A DNA stretch of 64,000 nt from Stygiolobus azoricus (lineage in GTDB: Archaea > Thermoproteota > Thermoprotei_A > Sulfolobales > Sulfolobaceae). Below the pieces are notes generated by a model, which saw only the letters and a list, made by a program, of their open reading frames with translations, was not told the origin of the DNA and searched no databases. The translations under genes were made by a program, and so were the position numbers. The stretch covers positions 1-64,000 of the forward strand of contig NZ_CP045483.1 of assembly GCF_009729035.1 (NCBI RefSeq), given 5' to 3'. Shown piece by piece: positions 19,021-29,229 of the stretch; within the stretch, counting starts at the first letter, position 1; each line of letters begins with the position of its first letter.

Positions 19021-20267
19021 AGGTCGCAATTATTGGTGGAGGTCATAACGGGTTAATTTTATCGGCTTTATTAGCAGAAAAAGGGGTTAAAGTTACTTTA
19101 TTTGAAGCTAAAGATAAGCTTGGAGGGCTGACTGATACTGTAGAAATAAAAGGTGTAAAAATAAGTAGGGCTTCTTACGTCTTGGGTTTAATGCCAGAAT
19201 TTCTTATAAAGAAGTTTCAAATACCTATACTAAAGGGGGACGTATTCCAGACATTTTACGTTAACGGAAAAGCCATACCGTTTTGGAGAGATAAGGAAAA
19301 GAGGATAAAAGAACTAGTTAAGGTGGGGGAGAAAAAGTATCCTGAATTCGAGGAAAAGCTATTGAAGTTCAAAGAGTTGTTAAGTAAAAAATTCACATTC
19401 GTTAAGTACCCACCAACAAGGCAGGAAATTAGGGAAGAAGCTGAAAAGGAGGGATTAAGCGAGTTCATTGATACTCCTGCAAAAAAGCTGTTATCAGAAT
19501 ACATATCGGAAGATTACCACTACTTCTTTATCTATCCCGGAATGGAGAAGAGTTCAGCTTACGTTATAGCATATTATTTTTCTACGGATTGGGCTTTAGT
19601 CGAGGGAGGGATGGGGACTGTAGCTGAGAAGGTTGCAGAATACGCTGAGAAGTTTGGGGCTGAGTTAAGGGTTAACTCCCGTGTAGAGGATATTATTATC
19701 CGAGACGACGAAGTTAAGGCAGTTGTAGTTAACGGTAAAAAATATGAAGCTGATATTGTAGTGATCGCGACTAGTCCTCTCGTGTTTTACGACTTACTTG
19801 ACATTAACGTTAAATTACCGGTCTCGAGGTGGAGGAAATACAACATAATTCTGAGGAATTATCCTAGAATACCAGAGCCGTTAAAAGGATACGAATACTC
19901 GTTACTCGATACTGAGGTGGGAGAGATTCTTATTCCGTCATATTTAGACAAAGCCAGAAACGGTATCGTCCTAGAGACTATGGGTGGCCTGGAAAACGTT
20001 AAGGAGTTATTGGGAATCAAGGATGAAGATATACTATACATAGATAAAATAGACGGTGAAGTAAGTCAAAAATTGTATAATTTGCCCTTCGGTAACCTCA
20101 ACCACTTACCCATGACCGATGATTTCCTATTTGAAAAGAGACTGCCTTACACTACCAAATATAAGAACTTATACTTGTGCAGCGCTGGGACTTATCCAGG
20201 AGGTCAAGTAACTGGTATCCCCGCATATAACGTGGCTAACTTGATCCTGAGTTCTTTATCTGGTTAA
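19017..20267 (+). CDS. FAD-dependent oxidoreductase of the phytoene-desaturase/PYROXD2 type
   Basis: The N terminus VAIIGGGHNGLILSALLAEK with the later G-G-L-T-D-T-V segment is the FAD-binding Rossmann motif of the CrtI/PYROXD2 group, and the C terminus CSAGTYPGGQVTGIPAYNVA is the second FAD motif. It has no membrane segment. Substrate unknown: carotenoid/retinoid desaturation and other amine or fatty-group oxidations are all possible. The start at 19017 uses the ATGA overlap with the upstream thioesterase; the longer frame to 18984 adds an unlikely leader. Convergent with the TPR gene, overlapping by 32 bases. Confidence 0.85.
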   Translation: MKVAIIGGGHNGLILSALLAEKGVKVTLFEAKDKLGGLTDTVEIKGVKISRASYVLGLMPEFLIKKFQIPILKGDVFQTFYVNGKAIPFWRDKEKRIKELVKVGEKKYPEFEEKLLKFKELLSKKFTFVKYPPTRQEIREEAEKEGLSEFIDTPAKKLLSEYISEDYHYFFIYPGMEKSSAYVIAYYFSTDWALVEGGMGTVAEKVAEYAEKFGAELRVNSRVEDIIIRDDEVKAVVVNGKKYEADIVVIATSPLVFYDLLDINVKLPVSRWRKYNIILRNYPRIPEPLKGYEYSLLDTEVGEILIPSYLDKARNGIVLETMGGLENVKELLGIKDEDILYIDKIDGEVSQKLYNLPFGNLNHLPMTDDFLFEKRLPYTTKYKNLYLCSAGTYPGGQVTGIPAYNVANLILSSLSG

Positions 20268-21000
20268 CGCTCTCTATATCTTTCATTGCCTCATCTTCTT
20301 TTCCCATTTTCATTAGAGCCTTTGCCCTTCTGTAATAAGCTTTAACTAGCTGAGGCTTAACCTCTATAGCCCTAGAGTAGAACTTAATAGCTTCTTCTAT
20401 CTTACCTTTAGTCTCTAATACAACTCCTTTATTATAGTATAACTCTGCATAATATGGGTTTAGAGATATAGCGGTGTTCAAGTCTTCTTCTGGATCCATA
20501 TTCAATTCTATCTTAGTAAGGGCTCTGTAATAAAACAGTTCAGCGTCATAAGGGTATGCCTCTATTGCTAAGCTAAGTTCCCTTAACGCGTCATAATAAT
20601 TTCCCATATAATAATCCGCTATGCCCTTTGCCTTGAGGGTTATCGGGGAGTTATCTTCTATGTTCGTCAATTCCTCCCGAGCCTTCTCGTATTCTTCAAG
20701 TTTTATATAAGCTAAAGCCCTCAAAATCCTCGCGTCTTTATCGTTTAAGTCCTTTAACTGGTTCAATGCATCTCTGTACAAACCATGTTGTAAATAAATT
20801 CTAGCGGCTTCAAGTCTGTTACCTGCTTTCAAGAAAGCTTGAAGGGCTTCATCGTCCTTCCCCATTTCCTTTAGAATCTTCCCGAGTAAATTATACGCTT
20901 CCTGAGATTCAGATTTCTCTATTATTTCTTGAACCTTTCTCAGTGCATAATTAAGATTTCCTTGCTTGTATGCATTTAATGCGTCTTGAATCTCGCTCAT
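20236..21000 (-). CDS. TPR-repeat protein, 254 aa
   Basis: Contains about six tetratricopeptide repeats, for example AYNLLGKILKEMGKDDEALQ, KGIADYYMGNYYDALRELSL and YYNKGVVLETKGKIEEAIKF. It is a cytoplasmic scaffold-type protein with no signal peptide. The frame is open to 21054, but the ATG at 21000 (MSEIQDALNAYK) begins the first repeat neatly and has an AT-rich tatttagcc element about 25 bases upstream. No operon partner; its target is unknown. Confidence 0.9.
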   Translation of the reverse strand: MSEIQDALNAYKQGNLNYALRKVQEIIEKSESQEAYNLLGKILKEMGKDDEALQAFLKAGNRLEAARIYLQHGLYRDALNQLKDLNDKDARILRALAYIKLEEYEKAREELTNIEDNSPITLKAKGIADYYMGNYYDALRELSLAIEAYPYDAELFYYRALTKIELNMDPEEDLNTAISLNPYYAELYYNKGVVLETKGKIEEAIKFYSRAIEVKPQLVKAYYRRAKALMKMGKEDEAMKDIESVNQIKNSGSS

Positions 21001-21105
21001 CAATTTATTATTTACCAAAATAAGGCTAAATATCTGATCATTGATACATGTCATTCTTTATGTAGACTCTTTGTTTATAACACTTCCACTTACAAAGTGT
21101 AGAAT

Positions 21106-21456
21106 ATGGAGCCTTTCTACTTCAGGTCATACGATAGAGTAGTTGGAGTAGCCCACAACGAAAAAGAGCTCGAGAACGAAATAATGAGGATAGGTGCAAC
21201 AGACCCTGCATGTGTTAACTGGCACTTAGAACAAGGACACATAGTAGCTTGGTTAAGGTATATAGGGAATAACACACTTGCGGAGATGTTAAAGGGCGTA
21301 AAAGATTATAGGGAAGCGTTAGCGAGAATAAGAGACTACTTTATAATGAAAGAGACGAAGTTGGAAGCGCAAAAAAGTGGGGTTCCTAAAAAAGTTGAAA
21401 ATCAGAGAAAGCCTGAATTAGGCAAACGCAAAGTCAGAGGAAGGTATTTTGTGTAA
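21106..21456 (+). CDS. Small hypothetical protein, 116 aa (possible DUF5752-like)
   Basis: The core segment HNEKELENEIMRIGATDPACV and NWHLEQGHIVAWLRYIGNNTLAEMLKGV recalls the DUF5752 family of small archaeal proteins; I give this only as a possibility. The C-terminal 30 residues are basic and probably disordered (KPELGKRKVRGRYF), which suggests nucleic-acid binding. A TATA element gtttataacac lies 28 bases before the ATG. It is followed by a T-rich stretch between convergent genes. Confidence 0.72.
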   Translation: MEPFYFRSYDRVVGVAHNEKELENEIMRIGATDPACVNWHLEQGHIVAWLRYIGNNTLAEMLKGVKDYREALARIRDYFIMKETKLEAQKSGVPKKVENQRKPELGKRKVRGRYFV

Positions 21457-21490
21457 AAATTTTTACTTTCTTTCCTTTTAATTTTTGTTT
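21457..21490. terminator. T-rich terminator region between convergent genes
   Basis: The bases just after the stop codon read mostly T on the plus strand (aaaatttttactttctttcc, then attttt tracts). Oligo-T runs are the typical termination signal in Sulfolobales, and the region separates two convergent genes. Confidence 0.6.
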
Positions 21491-22120
21491 TTAAATCTTT
21501 ATTATTATGTAATTAAAAACTAAAAACCCTAAGAAGAACACTGGTAGAAATAAATCACTCAATCCAATAAATACCTCATTAACCCATAATGTACCAAGGC
21601 TGAAAAGCAGGGCTGATAAAAAGAATTTCATATGAGGAAGCCTTATCCTCGCAATTTGAGATTTTAATGTGTATGTGAGAACTACCACTATAATCGAGGC
21701 TATGATAGTGCCAAGCAACGAGGCGTAATAATCTTCACCCATGAGTGCTATTATCACCAATGCAGCCTCTAATGCTTCAACAGCCGAGATTGTGAAAACC
21801 ACAACTACTCCCTCCTTCTTTTCATCATCTCCTTTAGCCCTTTTAACTCCCTTAAAATACCTTCTAGCACTGCGTAACAACTTATAGCCGAAATAGAACA
21901 ATATTATTGCCGATCCGATGAGGACGTAATTTAACGGTAGGAGGTAAATAAACTTTCCTAACGCGAATGTAGGGATCAATACTGTTATTACACCTAACGT
22001 AGCGTATAAAAATGGTACGTTACTCTTGTAAATTCCGTGGTATATTGACGCTACAGCACCCGCTTCTGAGAGCTCTAATAGTGAAATTCCTAAAGAAGCT
22101 AAGAATATTGCTATGTTCAT
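21491..22120 (-). CDS. Multi-pass membrane protein of the COG4280 type, 209 aa
   Basis: Six or so hydrophobic helices are visible. Two share an acidic motif: LASLGISLLELSEAGAVAS near residues 8-26, and ISAVEALEAALVIIALM near 111-127. This paired E-x-x-E pattern within helices recalls metal or organic-ion transporters with internal repeats, such as TerC/GDT1-like and related families. I recognise only a resemblance to the COG4280 group of predicted membrane proteins, so transport is inferred. It ends near the convergent 116-residue gene. Confidence 0.72.
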   Translation of the reverse strand: MNIAIFLASLGISLLELSEAGAVASIYHGIYKSNVPFLYATLGVITVLIPTFALGKFIYLLPLNYVLIGSAIILFYFGYKLLRSARRYFKGVKRAKGDDEKKEGVVVVFTISAVEALEAALVIIALMGEDYYASLLGTIIASIIVVVLTYTLKSQIARIRLPHMKFFLSALLFSLGTLWVNEVFIGLSDLFLPVFFLGFLVFNYIIIKI

Positions 22121-22172
22121 AATGGAAGAAGGTTATGGCAAGGAGAAATAAAAAACTGACTTTCTTTTTTAA

Positions 22173-23342
22173 TTACTCGCTCTTGTATCCAAAAAGCTTT
22201 GTAAGATACGCTTGCTCCCAATTGTCCTTTTGTATCGTATACTCCCTCTTTAACTGAGGGTCTTTGGCAGCCGCAGGAGGTTGTTTTGTCAAGTCTAACT
22301 GGAACTGCAAGCTTAAAGTTTCTAACTTACCTTCTAAATTCCCTAAGTAAGCCCAACCTACAAACGCGTATTGCACGGGGACCTTCTCACTTATTCCTTC
22401 CATCTCAAGGATCTTATTTGCAGCAAACTGAGAGCTTTCAAACGCTATCTCCTGATTCTTAGGGAAGGGTAACTTAGCTGCATCTCCTACTGCTAAAATA
22501 TCATCGTATTTTGGACTCCTCAAATCCTGAGGAGATCTCACCTCAGCAAAAGGTGAACCTAACCCTGCTTCCTCGATAAACTTTGGAGCTCTGTTAGGCT
22601 CTAACATTGCTAGTATAGTATATTCGTACTTTTCTCCGCTCTTAGTAACAACATAATTCTCTCCTATCTCCGTAATCTCTTGGTTAGTGACTAGTTGTAT
22701 CCCAGCTTTTTCATAAACTTGTTTAACTATGTCCGCAATTACCGGGGGTTGAGTCTTGTCATTAGCGTCAATATGTATTATCTTAAATTTATCCCTAACA
22801 CCTCTATAAGTCAGAATTGTGTGAGCTAACATAGCAGTCTCAGTAGGGGCAGGTGCACATCTGTAAGGGGCTTTAGGTGCGTAAATAATTATACTTCCAC
22901 TCTCAGCAGTCCAGAGCCTTTGTTTAAGGACGTTTACCATACCGGGGTCATAGACTGTAGTGTTCTTCCACCAATACTTTTCATAACCATTTATTGAAGA
23001 ACCATCAAACACTATTCCGGGGGATAAGACTAAGTAGTCATAATCTAGTTCTTTCTTAGTGTTAAAGGTGGTTTCTGACAAGTAGACTTTCCTATTCGCA
23101 GGGTCTATTTTGTATACATTTCCGATAACTACTTTGATTCCACTCTTTCCTACCTCTTCATAGCCTCTCAAGATTCTACTATATTTCTGCTCACCAGTTA
23201 GGATGAGTGGTCTACTAGGCCCCGATATATAGTAGTCGTCCTTGTTTATAACGGTAATTTCTGCGTTCTTCAGTTTCTGCGCCAATGTGTTTGCAACTCC
23301 CATTCCACCTATTCCGCCACCAACGATTACGACCTTTTTCAT
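22173..23342 (-). CDS. FAD-dependent sulfide:quinone oxidoreductase-like flavoprotein
   Basis: The N terminus [21 protein letters not shown] binds [17 protein letters not shown] is the second dinucleotide-fold segment, and [10 protein letters not shown] is the FAD ribityl motif. The motif [16 protein letters not shown] (Cys near 161) matches the first redox cysteine of sulfide:quinone oxidoreductase or flavocytochrome c sulfide dehydrogenase. Only this single cysteine is present in the whole protein, so the second cysteine of the usual pair is missing. A different electron donor, or an NDH-2-type role, is therefore possible. The C-terminal 50 residues are charged and may bind the membrane. 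Confidence 0.8.
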   Translation of the reverse strand: MKKVVIVGGGIGGMGVANTLAQKLKNAEITVINKDDYYISGPSRPLILTGEQKYSRILRGYEEVGKSGIKVVIGNVYKIDPANRKVYLSETTFNTKKELDYDYLVLSPGIVFDGSSINGYEKYWWKNTTVYDPGMVNVLKQRLWTAESGSIIIYAPKAPYRCAPAPTETAMLAHTILTYRGVRDKFKIIHIDANDKTQPPVIADIVKQVYEKAGIQLVTNQEITEIGENYVVTKSGEKYEYTILAMLEPNRAPKFIEEAGLGSPFAEVRSPQDLRSPKYDDILAVGDAAKLPFPKNQEIAFESSQFAANKILEMEGISEKVPVQYAFVGWAYLGNLEGKLETLSLQFQLDLTKQPPAAAKDPQLKREYTIQKDNWEQAYLTKLFGYKSE

Positions 23343-23482
23343 TGAGTATACATCTTTTTCTCACTTTAATTAAATTTACAATTATTACGACATTGAGAAA
23401 ACTATTTTAAAGCTGAATCGATCTGTGTAGGTATCATCATTGTTTTCACTATTAGTTTCATTCATCTCTATCTGACTCTTTA

Positions 23483-23698
23483 ATGAACAAATTATGCATG
23501 AATGAACAAGACGCAATGAATATAGCAAGAATAGTGCTTGAGATAATAAAATATAACATACCGCTGGACTGCGAGGAGGATTTCGAAGTATTGGCCAAAA
23601 GGCTACTAAACGACTTAAGGGATCTGGGTCTTGAAAAGACTTTAGACAAGTGGTTAAAAGAAGAAGGTGAAGAAGTTGACTTAATGCTTAATCCTTAA
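23483..23698 (+). CDS. Small acidic hypothetical protein, 71 aa
   Basis: The protein is helical and acidic with a conserved-looking core ([20 protein letters not shown], then [20 protein letters not shown]). A shorter version from ATG 23498 (second Met) is possible. A minus-strand frame of similar size covers the same bases, but its composition (Ser-rich, repeats of SS) suggests a shadow, so I prefer the plus strand. The stop overlaps the convergent sugar nucleotidyltransferase by 11 bases. No family is recognised. Confidence 0.5.
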   Translation: MNKLCMNEQDAMNIARIVLEIIKYNIPLDCEEDFEVLAKRLLNDLRDLGLEKTLDKWLKEEGEEVDLMLNP

Positions 23699-24377
23699 AC
23701 ACTTCTGTAATCTCCGCATTAGCCTCTTCGTAGTCCTTTAACGTGTCTATTGATCTCCAGTATACGTTATCGAAAGTTATCCCCTTAAGAAGGCCTTTTT
23801 GGGCCAGCAAGGGAAAAGTCTCTTTTTCTATATCCCCTTTCTCAGGAAGATACTCGAATATCTCTGAGCTCATAGAATACACACCAGCATTTATCCAATA
23901 GTCTTTCAATATTGGTTTCTCAACAAACTGCGTTATAATTCCGTCCCTTTCAACTTTTACTATACCGAAGGGACTCCTCAAAGGTACCAAAGATATAACA
24001 GCTACAGCCTTATCGTCCTCCAGCTTAAAGAGGTCAAGGTTAGTTAGGATATCCCCGTTTAAAACGAAGAACCTTTCCCCGTTTGATATAAATCCATTAA
24101 GCCTCTTTATAGCTCCACCAGTTCCTAGAGGTTGATCCTCAGTGAGAATTGCAATAGATATCCCTAACTTATCTTGATTTTTTGCCACCCAATCGATGAG
24201 AACCTCTTTCTTATAACCTGCAAGTACAAACACAGACGTAACTCCGAATTTTTTCAACCACTTTATCTGCCACTCAATAATCGGTTTACCTGCTATTTCA
24301 ATAAGGGGTTTGGGTCTCTCGTCTGTTAAGGGCCTGAGCCTCTTACCAAAACCTCCAGCTAAAATTACAGCTTTCAT
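23688..24377 (-). CDS. Sugar-phosphate nucleotidyltransferase
   Basis: The N-terminal signature [20 protein letters not shown] is that of the NTP-transferase family, followed by [17 protein letters not shown] and FVEKP motifs. It makes an NDP-sugar (such as GDP-mannose, UDP-glucose or dTDP-glucose type) from NTP and a sugar-1-phosphate; the sugar and nucleotide are not readable. The protein, 229 residues, lacks the C-terminal beta-helix of many archaeal relatives. TATA-like ccttaaaatc lies about 27 bases ahead of the ATG. Products could feed the surface-glycan enzymes elsewhere in this window. Confidence 0.88.
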   Translation of the reverse strand: MKAVILAGGFGKRLRPLTDERPKPLIEIAGKPIIEWQIKWLKKFGVTSVFVLAGYKKEVLIDWVAKNQDKLGISIAILTEDQPLGTGGAIKRLNGFISNGERFFVLNGDILTNLDLFKLEDDKAVAVISLVPLRSPFGIVKVERDGIITQFVEKPILKDYWINAGVYSMSSEIFEYLPEKGDIEKETFPLLAQKGLLKGITFDNVYWRSIDTLKDYEEANAEITEVFKD

Positions 24378-24408
24378 TATTTATATTCCCGTTTTACAGA
24401 TTTTAAGG

Positions 24409-24876
24409 TTATTTATTTTCTTCATCTAGTTTTATTCCTTCTAGTTCTAGTAATTTTCTTTTTAGTTCAACGCCTCTTGAGTAACCACCAATTCCGTTTT
24501 CAGCTACTACCCTATGACAAGGTATAATCAACAACACGGGATTCTTAGATAGGGCTACTCCTACAGCTCTTGGAGAAGTCTTTAATGTATCTGCAATCTC
24601 TTTATAAGTCTTTACTTGCCCCCACTTAATTTTTCTTGTCTCGTTAAACACTCTCCGTCTAAAGGTATTAACATTAATGTCTAAGGGAACCATTGAAAAA
24701 TCTACCTCCTTACCTTCAAAGTACTTATCGAGTAGATGAAAGAAGTCCGTGAAAAAAGAATTGTCCAATAACTCCTTTTCCACACATTCACAGAAATCTA
24801 ACATTATAAACCCTTTTTCACTTCTGGCAACAGTAATTGTCCCTAAGGGGCTCTTATACACTCCGTAGACTATCAT
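24409..24876 (-). CDS. ogt: Methylated-DNA-protein-cysteine methyltransferase
   Basis: The active-site motif IPCHRVV (Cys near residue 119) with the preceding [13 protein letters not shown] recognition helix and the following [16 protein letters not shown] is diagnostic of O6-alkylguanine-DNA alkyltransferase. It removes alkyl groups from O6-guanine in a suicide reaction. It overlaps the threonyl-tRNA synthetase gene by an ATGA, so it is the second gene of that operon. Confidence 0.95.
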   Translation of the reverse strand: MIVYGVYKSPLGTITVARSEKGFIMLDFCECVEKELLDNSFFTDFFHLLDKYFEGKEVDFSMVPLDINVNTFRRRVFNETRKIKWGQVKTYKEIADTLKTSPRAVGVALSKNPVLLIIPCHRVVAENGIGGYSRGVELKRKLLELEGIKLDEENK

Positions 24877-26501
24877 TTGAGTTTACTTATTGTATTATTC
24901 TGGCTCAAATCTCTATTCTTTATCTCCTCAAGTAACGCTGAAAGGAAGCTATTGAGCTTAATCCCCCTTATTTCGACATTACCTCTAGCCCTTACCGTTA
25001 TTTCTCCCTTCTCCATCTCCTTCTTTCCTACTATAACAATATACGGTATGCCCTCATCATAAGCCCTCTTTATCCTCTTGGATAGGGTCTCCTCACCACT
25101 ATCAACATCAACCCTTACTCCCTTCTCCCTGAGCTTGAACGTTACATCGTTTGCATACTCATCTACTTCCTCAGTAATCGGTAATACCCTGACTTGAATA
25201 GGAGATAGCCAGGTTGGTAACTTACCCCTAAAGTGCTCTAAGAGAATTGCCATAAATCTGTCCATGGAGCCGTAAATGGCTCTGTGAACCATTACAGGCC
25301 TCTTTTTCGTTCCATCTTTGTCTACATATTCCAACTTAAACCTTTCCGGTAAATTGAAGTCAACTTGTATAGTAGATAACTGCCACCACCTCTGCAGGCT
25401 ATCCCTTATGTCAAAGTCTATCTTAGGCCCGTAAAATGCCCCTTCCTTTTCTTTAACTACGTATTTCAGACCGAGCTCGTTAAGTGCAGAAACTAAAGCA
25501 TCAGTAGCCTTATCCCACTGTTCATCAGTACCTATACTGTCATCTGGTCTCGTGCTCAAATTTATCCTGACGTCGTCCTCTTTAAAGCCGAAGGTTGATA
25601 GGACTTCAAGAGTCTTCTTTATTAACAACTTAATCTCGTCTTTGAGTTGATCGTCACGAAGGAATATGTGACCGTCGTCTTGCGTGAAACCCCTAACTCT
25701 TAATAAACCGTATAACTCCCCCTTCTTCTCCCATCTATACACATGACCGAACTCCGAAAATCTCAGAGGTAAATCACGGTAGCTCCTTGTCTTACTCTTG
25801 TAAATAAGAATATGTGCAGGACAGTTCATAGGCTTTATTCCGAGTTCTTCATCCTCCATTTTAAACAACAGCATTTTATCCCTATAGTGATCGTAGTGAC
25901 CACTGATTTTCCACAATATTGCCCTATAAACATGTGAAGTGTAAACTTCCTTGTAACCCATACTGTTGTTTATCTCCTCCATATACCTCATTAACTCCTT
26001 CCTTATTGTCTGCCCGTTAGGGTGAAATAGGACTACTCCCGGAGCAGCTTCGTCCGGAAAACTGAAGAGGTCTAATTTTTCACCGATAATTCTGTGATCA
26101 TATTCTGAAACCTTCTCCAACCAGCTTAGATAGTCCTTAAGTTGTTCTTCTCTTTCAAACCCAACACCCCTGATCCTAACGTATTGCAACTCAGGAGTAG
26201 GGTGGTGGACTGAAATATTCAAGATCTCAAAATACTGAGGTTCTACCTGAGCTATTTCACCACTGCTAACTTTGATCCTCATACCGTTATATTCTACTTC
26301 TCCATCCTTCACTTGGAAATTGAATTTCTTATATTTAGCGAACTTCTTGGCTTCCTCAAGTGTTAACGTAGTCTGTGACTCTACGTCAACGTAAAAATCC
26401 CTTTCTCCTAACCCCACTTCTACTGGCTTTAATCCAGCTTCTGCTAGGTTTAGAGCGTATATTATCCCTGCCTTCAGCCAGACGCTTTTATACTCTTCCA
26501 T
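24873..26501 (-). CDS. thrS: Threonyl-tRNA synthetase, catalytic type
   Basis: Class II synthetase: motif 1 region [16 protein letters not shown], motif 2 [19 protein letters not shown], motif 3 [18 protein letters not shown], plus the zinc-ligand segments MNCPAHI and the HP/H residues, and a C-terminal anticodon-binding domain (residues ~440-535). It charges tRNA-Thr. It has no N-terminal editing domain, consistent with the Sulfolobales split of catalytic and editing ThrRS. The frame is open to 26675, but homologues begin at the second ATG ([12 protein letters not shown], 26501); a TATA element is 27-28 bases away. Confidence 0.93.
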   Translation of the reverse strand: MEEYKSVWLKAGIIYALNLAEAGLKPVEVGLGERDFYVDVESQTTLTLEEAKKFAKYKKFNFQVKDGEVEYNGMRIKVSSGEIAQVEPQYFEILNISVHHPTPELQYVRIRGVGFEREEQLKDYLSWLEKVSEYDHRIIGEKLDLFSFPDEAAPGVVLFHPNGQTIRKELMRYMEEINNSMGYKEVYTSHVYRAILWKISGHYDHYRDKMLLFKMEDEELGIKPMNCPAHILIYKSKTRSYRDLPLRFSEFGHVYRWEKKGELYGLLRVRGFTQDDGHIFLRDDQLKDEIKLLIKKTLEVLSTFGFKEDDVRINLSTRPDDSIGTDEQWDKATDALVSALNELGLKYVVKEKEGAFYGPKIDFDIRDSLQRWWQLSTIQVDFNLPERFKLEYVDKDGTKKRPVMVHRAIYGSMDRFMAILLEHFRGKLPTWLSPIQVRVLPITEEVDEYANDVTFKLREKGVRVDVDSGEETLSKRIKRAYDEGIPYIVIVGKKEMEKGEITVRARGNVEIRGIKLNSFLSALLEEIKNRDLSQNNTISKLK

Positions 26502-26538
26502 GGATACCATTTTATCCTGAAGCAAATAAAATAGCTTA
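26502..26538. promoter_or_regulatory. Divergent promoters of thrS and the Alg14-Alg13 gene
   Basis: The 37-base gap holds cattttatcc at 26509-26518, 26 bases before the plus ATG at 26539, and its opposite-strand counterpart gctattttatt near 26525-26534, about 28 bases before the thrS ATG at 26501. Both messages would start at or next to the start codon. Confidence 0.6.
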
Positions 26539-27519
26539 ATGCAAAATAGTGACGTTCTAATTATAGCCAGCGGGGGAGGACATACAGGTTTTGCAAGAGC
26601 TATCGCAGAGTACCTCTCGCTAAGCAGTAACTCGTATAAAGTTGACTTTGTAATACCCGAGAACGATAAGTACACCGAGGAAGTACTTAAACCCTTTTCC
26701 AGTCAATTCTATTACGTCAAAAAGGCTAAAGAACCAGATCAGGGAAACACAGCTCTCATAAAAAATCTACCCCGCGTGTTAGCCCAAAGTCTGAAAATAA
26801 AGAAATATAAAGTAGTCATCGCTACGGGATCAAATCACTCCCTTTTTCCAGCTTTAGCCCAGAGAGTCAAGGGAAGTAAACTCTTCGTAATTGAGAGTCA
26901 GGATAGGATAGTGACTAGAGGTAAGACAGTATCAATATTATCAAACTTCGCAGAAAACGTCTTTCTCCATTGGCAGGAACAGAAAGGTCTATACCCTAAA
27001 AAAGGGATGGTAGTTGGACCTATAGTCGAAAAGCCGAAATACACTCCGAAAGATAACGGTTACGTTCTAGTGACTGCAGGGACTATGGGTTTTAAAAGAC
27101 TGTTCGATATTGTGGTCAGTTTAGACTTCGGTAAAGAAGTTGTAATACAAACAGGTAGAGTACCTCCTGAACAATACGCTAAGAGAGGCGTCAAGGCTTT
27201 TTCCTTCTCTACGGATCTAGAGAAGTACATAAGTGAAGCATCTCTAGTAATAACTCACCAAGGTAAAACAGCAATGGAATCAGTGGTAATGTATAAGAAA
27301 CCTACGATAGTGGTCTACAACAAAGACTGGAGATATGCTGCTACGAAAGAAGACTCTAAACAATACGCAGAAATTTTAGGTGCTACCTTTTTAGACGATC
27401 CGTCCCAGTGGGAATCCATCGAAGAGTTAGCTGAAGCAGTTAAAAAGGTGAAACCCCCTAAAAAATATGAGATCGGGACTCCTAATCTAGTTAAACGGAT
27501 TTTGGAGGAGCTTTCATGA
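26539..27519 (+). CDS. Alg14-Alg13 fusion glycosyltransferase
   Basis: The first half reads as Alg14: [33 protein letters not shown] and FLHWQEQKG. The second half, from about residue 170, reads as Alg13: [19 protein letters not shown], then [18 protein letters not shown] and KPTIVVYN, the GT-B donor site. In eukaryotes Alg13 and Alg14 are separate and together add the second GlcNAc of the lipid-linked chitobiose; here they form one chain. The gene is followed with overlap by an EndoIII homologue and lies 4 kb from AglB, so a role in N-glycan core synthesis is plausible. No N-terminal membrane anchor is obvious. Confidence 0.85.
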   Translation: MQNSDVLIIASGGGHTGFARAIAEYLSLSSNSYKVDFVIPENDKYTEEVLKPFSSQFYYVKKAKEPDQGNTALIKNLPRVLAQSLKIKKYKVVIATGSNHSLFPALAQRVKGSKLFVIESQDRIVTRGKTVSILSNFAENVFLHWQEQKGLYPKKGMVVGPIVEKPKYTPKDNGYVLVTAGTMGFKRLFDIVVSLDFGKEVVIQTGRVPPEQYAKRGVKAFSFSTDLEKYISEASLVITHQGKTAMESVVMYKKPTIVVYNKDWRYAATKEDSKQYAEILGATFLDDPSQWESIEELAEAVKKVKPPKKYEIGTPNLVKRILEELS

Positions 27520-28229
27520 TGAAACGAGCGCTAGCTGATGAGGTGAAGACGTCACTGCGTGCTGAGCTCCTTAGGATACTGGAAGAGAACGTTGATTTGT
27601 TGAGAAGAGCAGGGTGGATAGTAACAGATGCCGAATCTCCGAAGTGGTGGGATGGAGTAGAGACTGTAGACGAGTTGTTAATTTCCTCAATTTTAGTTCA
27701 GATGACTAAATGGGAAATAGTGAAAAAGATTCTTCTGAAAATGAGAGAGAAAGGGGTAAACAGTTTAGAGAAACTAAGTCAATTGAGCGAAGAGGAGATT
27801 GCTGAACTAATAAGGCAAGCAAACTTCTACAGAACTAAAGCCAAGAGGTTGAAGGTACTATCTGAAATAACGTCAAAAATAGGGGTTGAAAAACTGGTTA
27901 AGGACGAGAAATTGCTGAAGGAGGTTGATGGCATTGGGGACGAGACTGCAGAAGCGTTGTTACTCTTTGCAGGTAATATTCCCGTGTTCCCGCGTTCCAA
28001 TTATGCTAAGAGAGTGATGAGTAGAGTACTTAATGTAGAACTTACCAGAGAAGAGGCTAAGGAGATCGTTGAGGAACTTGTAAGGAAAGATCTTTACGAG
28101 TTGAAACTAGCCCACGCAGGGTTAGTAACGGTGGGGAAACTTTATTGTTTTTCTAATCCAAAATGTAATAGTTGTGTATTTAAACAATTCTGCAAATATT
28201 ATAATGCGAACCGTAATGAAACTTTATGA
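27516..28229 (+). CDS. EndoIII-like HhH-GPD DNA glycosylase homologue, catalytic residues altered
   Basis: The helix-hairpin-helix is [17 protein letters not shown], and the C terminus has four cysteines as C-x5-C-x2-C-x5-C (near residues 210-227), consistent with the 4Fe-4S cluster of EndoIII/MutY. In gap-free alignment with E. coli EndoIII, the nucleophile Lys (GVGRKTA) becomes Glu (GIGDETA), and the essential Asp (VDTHIFRV) becomes Ser (RSNYAKRV). It may bind DNA without cutting, or use another residue. The start overlaps the Alg14-Alg13 stop by 4 bases; the end overlaps sucC by 14. Confidence 0.88.
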   Translation: MMKRALADEVKTSLRAELLRILEENVDLLRRAGWIVTDAESPKWWDGVETVDELLISSILVQMTKWEIVKKILLKMREKGVNSLEKLSQLSEEEIAELIRQANFYRTKAKRLKVLSEITSKIGVEKLVKDEKLLKEVDGIGDETAEALLLFAGNIPVFPRSNYAKRVMSRVLNVELTREEAKEIVEELVRKDLYELKLAHAGLVTVGKLYCFSNPKCNSCVFKQFCKYYNANRNETL

Positions 28230-29229
28230 ATACGAAGGAAAAGAGATCTTCAAACTGGTTGGAATCCCAGTCCCAAGAGGTGTGGTAACAGACAAGCCGA
28301 TAAAGTGGGACGGAAAGGCTGTTGTCAAGTCCCAACTTCTTGAGGGTGGTAGAGGGAAGAAGGGGTTAGTGAGAGTAACTCAAGATGTGTATAATACAGT
28401 ACTCGAACTCCAAAAATTAGGCGTAAGTAAATTCCTTGTTGAGGAGTATATCCCACACGATAGGGAAATTTACCTCTCTTGCCTTATAGACCGTGAGGCA
28501 GTAGAGCCTATTATCGTCGCCTCTCCTGAGGGAGGAGTAGATGTTGAGAGAGCTAAAAACATTAGAATCTTTCACATCCCGATTGAGAGGGGAGTAAGGG
28601 ATTTTGACGTACTCGAAATCGAGAAATATTTAGACGTGAAAGGGTTAAAACCTATTATTCAAGGTCTTTATAGAATAGTAACTGAGTTCGAAGCTGAGCT
28701 TGCGGAGATAAACCCCTTGGCTGTAACTGAAAGTGGTCTAGTAGCACTGGATTCGAAAGTGATCTTAGAGGACAACGCTTTGTTCAGGCACCAAGACTTA
28801 TTGGAGAAGCTAGGCAGGAGTTACGAAAAGTCGGACTCATATGTTGAACTAGATGGAGACATCGGGATCATAGGTAATGGTGCAGGTCTGACCATGGCAA
28901 CGATGGATATGGTGAAATTAATGGGAGGTAATCCTGCAGACTTTCTAGATATTGGTGGCGGTGCAGGAAGTGACAAGGTTGAGGAGTCAATAATTAGGCT
29001 TGCTAAAAACCCCAAGGTCAAGAAGATAGTAATGAATGTCTACTGCGGTATAACAAGATGTGACGAAGTTGCTCAGGGAATAATCAAAGCCCTTGAAAAG
29101 GTGAAGATCCCTATCTACGTTAGGATTGTAGGTACCAATGAAGAAGAAGGAAGAAAGTTACTTTCCCAGAGAGGGATATCAGTATATGAAGACCCTATAA
29201 CCTGCATAGGTGATGCAGTACGCTCATAA
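28216..29229 (+). CDS. sucC: Succinyl-CoA synthetase beta subunit
   Basis: The ATP-grasp N-terminal domain starts [20 protein letters not shown] and includes [27 protein letters not shown] and EINPLAV; the CoA-ligase-type C-terminal half includes [16 protein letters not shown] and GGGAGSD. It forms, with the alpha subunit, the enzyme that couples succinyl-CoA to succinate conversion with ATP formation in the TCA cycle. The longer frame from 28174 is discounted: homologues start at the ATG 28216. The stop codon overlaps the putative sucD start. Confidence 0.95.
   Translation: MKLYEYEGKEIFKLVGIPVPRGVVTDKPIKWDGKAVVKSQLLEGGRGKKGLVRVTQDVYNTVLELQKLGVSKFLVEEYIPHDREIYLSCLIDREAVEPIIVASPEGGVDVERAKNIRIFHIPIERGVRDFDVLEIEKYLDVKGLKPIIQGLYRIVTEFEAELAEINPLAVTESGLVALDSKVILEDNALFRHQDLLEKLGRSYEKSDSYVELDGDIGIIGNGAGLTMATMDMVKLMGGNPADFLDIGGGAGSDKVEESIIRLAKNPKVKKIVMNVYCGITRCDEVAQGIIKALEKVKIPIYVRIVGTNEEEGRKLLSQRGISVYEDPITCIGDAVRS

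Noticed and set aside
23458-23649. Minus-strand frame of 63 codons opposite the small acidic gene
   Set aside because: Serine-rich pattern typical of a shadow of the plus-strand helical protein.
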